From: Symsagittifera roscoffensis
Taxonomy: Eukaryota; Xenacoelomorpha; Acoela; Convolutidae
Direction of reading: 5' to 3'
NCBI RefSeq assembly: GCF_963678635.1
Contig: NC_087064.1
Location: 37,519,716 to 37,583,715 of the forward strand
Length of the DNA stretch: 64,000 bases
The notes below the pieces were generated by a model that had not been told where the DNA came from, did not search any database, and was given only the letters and a program-made list of their open reading frames with translations. Shown piece by piece: positions 56,184 to 64,000 of the stretch. Position 1 is the first letter of the stretch; the number at the start of each line of letters is the position of its first letter. The position numbers were made by a program, and so were the translations under genes.

Positions 56184-56320
56184 TCTTTTGAATCTAGCGT
56201 TTTGTAAAACTGGCTGAATTGTCTCAGGCTGAATTGTATGAATATTTCTGGCTGAATTGTCTGAATTTCAAATTAGCTGAATTGTCTTTGGCCGATTTGT
56301 CTGTGCGCCGAGCAGTATTG

Positions 56321-57783
56321 TTACACCATCTGAAAGAGAAAATGTCATTACTCTATGCAAGAAAATGAAAAACTTTTATTTTTCGATCGTTTTTTGTGAA
56401 CTTACGGGCGTTTGAAAAATTGCATTTAGTGCCATTCCTGATAATTAACGCGCAACATATCAAGGCCCTACGCTTAGAGTGTTGAAATATGGCTCACCTC
56501 GGATCGTTTGTAGGATATTTATAACCTTGTGAAACATGCAATTTTGGTCAATTCTGGAAATTGATCATGGGAAAATGAATATACATGGAAATCAGTATAC
56601 ATTAAGGGTGGTGAATTCCCATAGGTTCCAATGTTCATGGCTCCCAAAACAAAAAATTAGTCGCATAAGTTCCAAAATTTATCTTACTGAATTCTGATTG
56701 GTTGAAATTTGAGCCAACGAGTTTCTGGATTGAATAGCATAAACTCAAGCTGCAGAATAGTGACCGCCGCAGCCGCGCCAACGTGTTGCGAGCTTGCCAC
56801 CAAAGGGTAGGACTCTACACGAAATTAACTCTATACGAAACCACCGGCGACCTTAAACCGAGACTCGGCTAAGTTAGAATTCCGACCGAGTGAAAAGATT
56901 TGGGACTTATGCGACTGCTTTTTTATTTTGGCACCTATGGGACTGAGTTTTCATCTTGGGACCTATGAAATTGCACCATTAAGGATCTCATGCGCAAAAC
57001 GTCTCAAAGTCATCAGTTTTATATCTTGAGCTATTTTTATGCAATCGAATCTGATTGGCTAATATAAGCCAATCAAATTCAAGCAACATGGTCCGGGAAT
57101 TCAATCAGCACTTCCAGCAAACAAAATTATGAGCCGAAAATACCAAAATGTTAAATTTAATTTATTTTCAAGTCACACTGCGAGTTTTTTAAAAGAAAAA
57201 AATTGTCAAAACGAGAACATATTTTTAAAAGTTGGCTTCAACAGATAAAAGTTATTTTCAGCCAACAATTTTATCTCCTTCAAATTTTGAATGAAATACC
57301 GGACCATGTTGTTTGCATTTGATTAGCTAATTGATCAACAATCAGATTGAACCACGTTGACTTAAAATCAAGATGCAGAAATACTTCTTTTGGGTTTTTA
57401 GTGCATAAAACCCTACATTAATTTTTTGATCAAAAAACGACAAAAATTGATCAAAATGCGAGAAAATCATTTGAATAAGCCGATGTATCAGTAAACCGAA
57501 AACCAATAAATCTACTAAAACTACGCCGTAGTCAATGTTTGGTCGGAAACAATACAAGTTGCTTGGGTCTGGTCTGGTCACTAATGCTTGGGTCTCGTCT
57601 GGTCACATTTTGAGTGTACTGCAAATACCTGTACACTCAAAATGCAGTCACTCTGAACACTATGGCAAGACATTGTTTTAAATTCTGATAACGTCTAAGA
57701 GGCAATCAATCTAGCTCAGATGCGGTTGCAAATTGAATTGAGGCAGGGTAGTTTATCTCGGTGGCCAGTCAATCAGCAGAATG
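56321..57783. other. Non-coding stretch with one dispersed repeat
   Basis: No supported gene. 56,757-56,825 repeats the 54,449-54,500 block (GACCGCCGCAGCCGCGCC, TTGCGAGCTTGCCACCAAAG). A short direct repeat, GGGTCTGGTCTGGTCAC / GGGTCTCGTCTGGTCAC, is at 57,566-57,606, and a local inverted repeat around 57,608-57,645 (CATTTTGAGTGTAC..TGTACACTCAAAATG). Confidence 0.45.
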
Positions 57784-58709
57784 CCCGGTTGACCTCCATA
57801 TACCGAAAATGCTTATCATACAACTCCATGCAACAAAAATCATTATCATACAAATCCATACATCAAGTGTATGAAGAAAATGCTTGTCATACAATTTTCA
57901 TACATTTTCGAAGAACAATAGAAAAAAATTAAACCATTTCTGCGGCTTTTTGAGAATAGTTGAACAGACTGGTGACAAAAAAAACTGATTTAAAATATTT
58001 TTTGGAAAAAAATGCTTTCCATACAATTTGTATGACTGGTATTTTTTGATGGCGACACAAAAATTGCCCAAAAAATTTTTTTTTCAGCCGCAAATCGAAT
58101 TTTGTACGCGAAAAAACATTTTCCGAAAAAAATTTCTAACATGCAAAATATATGTGTGTGCATAACGTAGTCCTGGATACGATGATATTGGCTTTGTTTT
58201 TCTTTTCACTCAAATTTTTTTTTTTCAAAAACGCTGAAAACTCATATTTCTTTTGTATGGCGAGTTTATGTATGCCTTGATCCATGTCTGATAATTTGAA
58301 AATTCAAAAATTTAAAATAATCATCTTTGAAAAGTTTTGCCAAAAATTAAAAGTTTGTTACTTTTGATAGATCATTTGTGAAAGACATCTAGAAGACAAT
58401 TCAGGTCGTTTTTCATGCATTGTAAATGTAAGCTTGTCCAAGCTTTGGTGCTTTGAGTAACCGAGGTCTTTGTCGCTTGTGTTCGGTTACAAACACAACC
58501 CAACATTTTTCAGAAAAAAAAATTAGAAACAAAAAACAACCTTTTTTAGTTTATGGAGAAAACACCTTCATAAAACTTCCATTTTTGGGAAAATGTTTTT
58601 TATGAAGTTTTCATACAATTTCCTGTACGTATGGAATTGTATGAAAATGTATGAAAAGAAATTTCCCATTTATGAGAATTGTATGATAAGCATTGTAAGT
58701 CAACCCGGG
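57784..58709. mobile_element. Terminal-inverted-repeat element, complete copy (926 bp)
   Basis: Begins CCCGGTTGACCTCCATATACCGAAAATGCTTATCATACAACTC and ends GAATTGTATGATAAGCATTGTAAGTCAACCCGGG, an imperfect inverted repeat of about 35-40 bp. TCATACAA/TTGTATGA boxes also recur inside. No transposase frame, so it is a non-autonomous element. No target duplication could be recognised. Its left 790 bp is the relative of 30,671-31,427. Confidence 0.75.
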
Positions 58710-58770
58710 TGGTCTATGAGCAAAATGGGTCCAAGAGCAGAAAAATAACAGCTAGTCGGTAAATTAGGTG

Positions 58771-59726
58771 GATCAAGTTAACATCCTTCCCCCCAAATAG
58801 ACCAAGTTAAGATCCTCCGCCCCAGAATTGAATTTAAATTAATTTTGATCAGCGCTGCATGTAAAATGCTCTATTCTGATTGGCTGAAAATTCGAACTCA
58901 GAACCAAGTTAACATCCTCGCCCCTAAACTGATTTGGGGGGGGGGGGGGGGGAGGATGTTAACTTGGTCCATTAAGTTTAAGAATTGACAATATTACCAA
59001 AGAAACAGGATCTACTTAACAATTGCCCCCCCCCTTTTAAGAAAGAGGGGGCAAACCGTAAGTACATTAAAATAACGCATTTTCCACCAATCAGATTGCA
59101 GCAAAATTAGAATTCTCAAAACAAAGCTCTAGCGCTAATTTACATTTACTGCTTCTATTAATAGGGGTGGCAATTCTTAAGAAGATACCAAAGGGGGGCA
59201 ATAGTTAAGTAGATCCAAGAAACGAATATTGTATGCATAATTTGAGTAAGTTTACAAAATTTTGTTCTAAAAAACTTTCAATCAAAAACATAGGAAAATT
59301 ATTCAATTAATGCGTAATTTATTCATTTTCGTGTTATTATTGATGATTCTAATAATTGTTTTTATCAGTTAGCCCTTATTCACCAATAAAAGTCGATAAT
59401 TTTGGTTTTTCTGCACTTGGACCCATTCTGCACTTGGACCATTCTGCTTATTGCTCCGCCTCCGTTTGTCTCATTAGCGTGCAAAACGTAAGACGTAAAC
59501 TAATACAGTTGGTTTCGGACCAAATTAAGACCCTCCCTCCCCCCCCCCCCCCCCCCCTAAAAAAAACCGTTAAGGGGGAGGATGTTAACTTGGTTCTGAG
59601 TTCAATTTTTCAGCCAATCAGAATAGAGCATTTTACATGAAGCGCTAAGTAGATTTAAATTAAAATGAACGCTGGGGTGGAGGACCTCAACTTGGTCTAT
59701 TTGGGGGGGAGGATGTTTATTTGATC
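58771..59726. mobile_element. Fold-back element with ~170 bp arms
   Basis: Left arm from 58,771 (GATCAAGTTAACATCC, CCAAATAGACCAAGTT, ATGTAAAATGCTCTATTCTGATTGGCTGAAAA, ACCAAGTTAACATCC) is mirrored by the right arm ending at 59,726 (GGATGTTAACTTGGT, CAGCCAATCAGAATAGAGCATTTTACAT, TTGGTCTATTTGGGG, GATGTTTATTTGATC). Runs of 17 G (58,936-58,952) and 19 C (59,539-59,557) sit symmetrically in the arms. No protein. Confidence 0.75.
59007..59216. mobile_element. Small inverted-repeat element nested in the fold-back element (210 bp)
   Basis: Ends GGATCTACTTAACAATTGCCCCCC (59,008 on) and GGGGGGCAATAGTTAAGTAGATCC (to 59,216) are inverted repeats. AAGAAAC flanks both sides (59,000-59,006 and 59,217-59,223), a 7-bp target duplication. 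No coding capacity. Confidence 0.75.
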
Positions 59727-62700
59727 TTTGGTTTCTAATTTACTAATTTAGCATGTGATGAGGGAAAGCATGAACAGCAGATATGTGCGTTTCAGCCCTC
59801 AATTTTCAGGCCCTGCTGTTCTCAGGCCTTCGCCATAAAAAAAACTCAGTTTATGAGGTGGTTCAGTTTTTTGATCAGTTCGTACTTATCAAATGCTTTA
59901 GTAAACTGGTAACTTTATAATTTTATAGTGGAAGACTTTCCCTGGTATGAGCAGCTTTTTCCGATCTGTTGACTCGTTACAGCAAATTGAAACAAAGATA
60001 GTCGGTTGAAATAACTACAGCCAATTGAAGCAAGGAACACTCTGCAAGTGGCTCAGAGTGTTCCTACCATAGAGTTTTAAATAAATACAACAAAGTTTTT
60101 TCAAATTATTGTCGTTTTTTTTTCGGCGTGGTGTGATAAAAGGAGCTGAAGAAAAAAAATGGAGATTAGTTGTATTCGACAGTCATAGTAAAATAAGCAA
60201 ATTGAAAAACAATTTTTTAGAAAAATTACTTCAAAAATGATACAAAATGATGCAAAATGTAAAGCAAAAAAATAAGACTGCTCGCTCGCTTAATTCGCTC
60301 AAAATAATGCGAAAAATCAAAAATTTCAAACCGGTTTTTCTCGACACGGGGAAAACTTTTTGAAATTTTTTAATGTAGTTTAAATCACGACTTTAAAAAC
60401 TTTAATATCATATATCACTCAACCCAGTCCTGTGATTATTTGTGGTAACTGATTTTGCGTGGAAAAAAAAGAAAGAATAAAACACGCCCGAATACTAAGT
60501 TCCTCCCCATTTTCAATAGTCAGAACAATGACGCGCTCAAAGATCATATTAAACTGGATTGCTATCACAAAAAGGTAAGAAACTATTTATAAAAAAGAAG
60601 AAAGGATCTAAAATATATTTAGTTTTTTACTCATTTTTGATCAAAAAAACTCCATCAATTTTTAAACCAAAAAAAATACTTCATAGACGTTATAGACTGT
60701 AAGAGTAATCAAAGCTTTTTGTCCCTTGTACGAGCAGTGCTGTTTGCTTGTACTTAGAAACAAATTGGAACGATCTACTTTCTCCCTTTTGATTCAGCTT
60801 TAATTAGTTGGCTTATGAATTGCTCATTAATGAAAAAACTGAAATTATGGTTTACTGTAGTCTGTTCAGAATGGTAATTTTACAGCCCATTTTTTAATGT
60901 TCCACACAGACAAAGTCGAAGAGATCGAAAACCCAGAGTTTTTTCAGGCGATCACAATAAATTCATCTCAAAAAAATGCAATGAAATCATGAACTTTTTC
61001 TTCAGTCTTTCAAATTCCAAAAATTTCGAGATAAAGAGCGGTGAATTTTTGTTTTTCAGATTAAATTGCGGTGGGGTCGATGAGAAAAGATTGGACTGGA
61101 TCTTCAATTCAATTCTACTAATGCTTTGAACCAGCGGATTTAGGGGGGCGCCCTTTCCCCCTAGGGATTCGACCCCCTGCCGACCCAAAGGGTCCCGACT
61201 TTGAACTATTTTGAGATATCCATTTTTGACTGGGTGACCCTAAATTTATTCTAAAAGCTCCTTTGGCGCCTTATCATACTTACTTTGAGGCGGTAGCGCG
61301 CGCCAAAAAAAACGCAATTTTTTGGCGAAAAGTTTCCAAAAAGTGCCTAAAAACGCGGTGCAGAAAATTTGGTAAAAATGGGGTCTTTATAGTGATTTGG
61401 AGGAGCTCACAAAATCAATTTGGTCGACCTAAAAAAAGTCGACAAAATTTTCGACACTTTTTGAAAATCCGCCCCCCCCCCCCCCACCCCCTCGAGAAAA
61501 TCCTAGATCCGGCCTTGCTTTGAACTCAAATAAAAGACCAAAACCGAGGTATCAATGACGAACATTTTTGATGTTATTTTACAAGATATATCAACAGGGA
61601 AGTTCTCCCGTAAAGTTTTGCAAGAAGGTGTTTATCTTGGAATGGTTCTATATGAGAGAGGATAACTTGCAATAATTTAAGTTGGTATACGAAATTTAAA
61701 GTTGGTATATGCTATAAAAGAGTATAGTGACCAAAAAACACATTGGGAAATCCTATTTGACTAAAATTTCTAAGAGATTTGAGTTCAAATATCTAGTTGT
61801 TTTCGTAGAGGGAGGTTGTCTTGCTTGAGCATGCAAGAAATGTACCGTCTTTTTGTTAACTTTGTAAGAACATTCCATTATCTTACAATTTTCTAAGACA
61901 GCTCTTTTGTTCTCGTAAAAACTATGATTGTTCGAAGAAAAAAAATTATAACGTTTTTCTATACCGTAAAACTTCGTAAGTCATGAAACCTTTGCTCCCG
62001 AAAAACTTCGGATTGTGGTTATAATGCATGCACGTCAAATAAAAACACCAAAAAATATTACAGCTCCTTTTCAAATAATATCTTGTTTACACCATTTCAG
62101 CAGTTGTTTCATTTGGCTTTTGAGAGTTCCAGAAAGGCTCTCTGGAACAGCGAAGAATGTTGTCTGGTGATATTAAAGTTATTGAAAAAACATTGAAACA
62201 ATATTTGAAATTTTTCTAGAACATATCCAAAATTGCAGTTGTCTTATTCAAGCTGTTCTCCTTTTAAAACTTTGTTATGCATTTTTTAAATAATCTTACA
62301 GACCGAAATTTTGGGAGAAAACATAACAAAATATAAGAAAAATTCTGGGATAGCGGCTTTCGATCAATCTGGGAGTCGATTTGAATTAAACGGTTACTAA
62401 AAAAACTCATTAACAAGGCATGATAAAGCAATTTTGGAAAGCGGGACTAAGAATCCTTGAACGATATTATTGAAAAAACAATGACGCAAATAAATATAAG
62501 GGTCAATTTGTATTTATTTTTGTTCCTTTTTTATTTTGATAAGATGAGCAAAGTGTGAAGGGACACTTGAATGTAGAGGGATCATGCTAATTGCACCGAA
62601 GTCTCTTGAATTTTAATCAATTGTTTCATTGCTCCCATTCTGGAAGAAAATGAGGCACATATATGCTTGAGACATCATTTTTATTCCTTTATATATGGTT

Positions 62701-63168
62701 ATTATGTTAAATTTCTGACAAAAAATAATCAATTTTAGTCGACTGTGATAGATAGAATACATTTTTTGTTCTGTTTAGGGTATGTTTGTTCCGACCATTT
62801 AAAATGGGGAGGAAATTTGTATTCGGATATCTTGCAGTTTTTTTTCTCTTTTTTGACTTTTTTGTGTTTACCACAAATACTAATCGGAATGGTACGAGTG
62901 ATTCGAACGACATTTAAAACTTTTGAAAAACTTTAATGAGTGTCGAGAAAAACCCAATTGAATTTTTTAATTTTTGGTTTTAGAAAACTTTTACCAAACA
63001 AGTCATCCCAATGGATTGAGTCATTTATATAAAGCCCGTTAAGTTTTGATTAAAACGGTTATAAGAAAACTCAGAAAGTTGTCCCAGCGCCGAGAAAAAC
63101 CAGTCAGCACGCTTGTTGTAAAAGGATAAGCCATGTGAGATTTCCCTCAGTTTGAGTAGGGAAAAAGA
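59727..63168. other. Non-coding, repeat-derived stretch
   Basis: No supported gene. 60,272-60,745 is bounded by AAGACTGCTCG and CGAGCAGTGCTGTT, end-like motifs of the HINE-like family in opposite orientation with an unrelated middle. 61,130-61,510 belongs to the GC-rich dispersed repeat (GCGGATTTAGGGGGGCG; 14 Cs at 61,472-61,485; CTCGAGAAAATCCTAGATCCGGCC). 62,786-62,826 (TTGTTCCGACCATTT..GGAAATTTGTATTCGG) is a short HINE-like 5' end. Confidence 0.5.
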
Positions 63169-63474
63169 TGTTATAAAATCCAGATATTGAATTAGATATG
63201 ATAAATATATAGATAGAATAAAGTAACGAATAAATGATTAACGAATCCAGAATTGAATGTATAGTTTTAAAGGTATATTGTTTTCTGACTTGAATTCACA
63301 CTTAAGGCTCTCGCAAGTGACCGCTTCCAAAACTCAAGTGACAAACGAATTGGCTGGTGAGATTTGTCCTTGAATCAATTTACTGCACTATAAGTAAATA
63401 AATAAGATATAGTTAGATAAGACAATACATAAGTAAATAGAATATAATGAGGTACCGAAGGTCGCCTCATGACA
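63169..63474 (-). repeat. 3' LTR of a third retroelement (306 bp, predicted)
   Basis: On the minus strand it starts TGTCATGAGGCGACC right after a polypurine tract and can end TTATAACA at 63,169, giving TGT...ACA ends. The partner LTR lies beyond the window, so the left border is a prediction from the end motif. Confidence 0.6.
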
Positions 63475-63485
63475 CTTCCCCCTCT
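63475..63485 (-). promoter_or_regulatory. Polypurine tract of the third retroelement
   Basis: The minus strand reads AGAGGGGGAAG immediately before the LTR start TGTCATG, between the last ORF and the LTR. Confidence 0.75.
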
Positions 63486-63606
63486 AGAAAAAAATTTATC
63501 TTAGTATAAATTTTGGATCAGGCAGGAAGATGAGAGAAAATAAGCACCGGAATGGGTAAGAGAATAACCTAGTCAATAGGCTAGTATGGCAGAGTTTACA
63601 AAGTTT

Positions 63607-63999
63607 TTAAAGTTTATCATGCTCTTCCGTTCTCGTTTTCTTAAACGGAGTAGTTTGCTCCTTAGTCCTAGGAAACGGCACTTTCCGAACAATGGGGGTG
63701 AATGGCGTAGTAACTTGGCTGGCGAGTGGCGTAGCAGTTTGATCAGCGTTGTGTCGCTGTGACGAAAACTCCGCAGGGTCCGATTCAGTTACACTCTTAA
63801 CTGAATGGCGAAGAGGATCTCCGTAAAACCTCGTTGGTTTCTTAGACCGATTAGATGACCGAAACTCGCTTGAAGATTGAGAGGTATGATTGTCAACCTC
63901 CGTGTTGCCAGTATTTGCAGAATCCTCTGTCGCAGTCTGAGGGAACTTGTCTGAAGTCTGTTGCAGATCCTGGGGTGGTGTTACCGCCCCTGAAGTAGG
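63607..63999 (-). CDS. C-terminal part of a retroelement polyprotein (130 aa, runs off window)
   Basis: Open on the minus strand from the window edge to TAA at 63,607-63,609, with no start inside. The sequence is rich in Ser, Thr, Pro, Gln and basic residues, and contains SSNRSKKPTRFYGDP, the type of basic tail often found after the integrase domain in Pol polyproteins. The stop lies about 120 bp before a polypurine tract and LTR. Coding context and codon use look unbroken. The retroelement group cannot be decided from this tail. Confidence 0.6.
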   Translation of the reverse strand, partial: PTSGAVTPPQDLQQTSDKFPQTATEDSANTGNTEVDNHTSQSSSEFRSSNRSKKPTRFYGDPLRHSVKSVTESDPAEFSSQRHNADQTATPLASQVTTPFTPIVRKVPFPRTKEQTTPFKKTRTEEHDKL

Positions 64000-64000
64000 T

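Larger units (their letters stand above)
54372..56309. mobile_element. Mutator-like fold-back element with 11-bp target duplication
   Basis: Left end CAGACAATTCGG..AAAGACAATTCAGC..ATTTGAAATTCAGAC (54,376-54,420) and right end (56,260-56,304, reverse complement) match over about 45 bp with a few differences; GACAATTCAGC recurs in both arms. It is flanked by GAACAGTATTG (54,361-54,371) and GAGCAGTATTG (56,310-56,320). Long inverted arms with a target duplication of 9-11 bp are typical of Mutator-like elements. Inside are a REP-like double hairpin and three tandem HINE-like units. No transposase frame. Confidence 0.6.

Noticed and set aside
59356-59640. 94-aa plus-strand frame with a proline run
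   Set aside because: The proline run is the 19-C tract of a fold-back element; no coding support.
60272-60745. A full HINE-like element
   Set aside because: Only the end motifs match, in opposite orientation; the middle is unrelated, so I kept it only as a note in the non-coding stretch.

Overview
This is AT-rich, intron/repeat-type eukaryotic DNA, most likely from an invertebrate animal. I see no operons, no Shine-Dalgarno sites, and no convincing host gene. What can be recognised is transposable-element sequence: Ty3/gypsy-type and Ty1/copia-type LTR retrotransposons, small inverted-repeat DNA elements, and a rolling-circle-like (Helentron/HINE-like) short element family. The species cannot be named from the sequence alone.

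Region 1 (1-17,772, minus strand) is one large decayed Ty3/gypsy-type element read right to left: primer-binding-site-like motif (17,763-17,772), long leader, gag N-terminal part, capsid, CCHC zinc knuckle, NC tail plus aspartic protease (DSGA), then reverse transcriptase (RT) and RNase H. The RT-RNase H segment is then repeated head to tail: six copies (called F, E, D, C, B, A from right to left), of which only B and A continue into integrase. Four of the copy junctions have the same sequence, so the array grew from one founding junction. All copies carry stops or frameshifts.

Region 2 (18,000-31,427) holds a double palindrome, several minus-strand copies of a ~0.5 kb hairpin-rich repeat, a ~2.4 kb coding-like but broken stretch, and a 757 bp terminal-inverted-repeat element cut off by the next retroelement.

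Region 3 (31,428-44,475, plus strand) is a second LTR element with two ~1.06 kb LTRs, a very long leader with a GTTTCAG-rich section and two related small ORFs, an intact 364-aa gag, a textbook UUUAAAC slippery site on the gag stop leading by -1 shift into a protease (DTGA), then no RT or integrase at all. In their place is a three-fold tandem repeat of ~2.1 kb that fuses the end of the pol linker to the start of a 3' ORF, followed by the full 231-aa 3' ORF with a coiled-coil tail.

Region 4 (44,476-63,168) is a patchwork of nested small elements: HINE-like copies (including one inserted into another and a three-unit tandem array), a copia-type element with 242-244 bp LTRs that has lost most of pol (with the empty target site preserved in a neighbouring duplicate), a Mutator-like fold-back element with 11-bp target duplications, a complete copy of the terminal-inverted-repeat element, and a fold-back element with a second one inside it. 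Region 5 (63,169-64,000, minus strand) is the 3' end of another LTR retroelement: LTR, polypurine tract and the C-terminal 130 residues of its last ORF.

The best candidates for something new are that two unrelated LTR elements in one window each carry an internal tandem amplification, and the gag-pro/3'-ORF organisation of the region 3 element. I found no evidence of a bacterial-style defence or immunity system.
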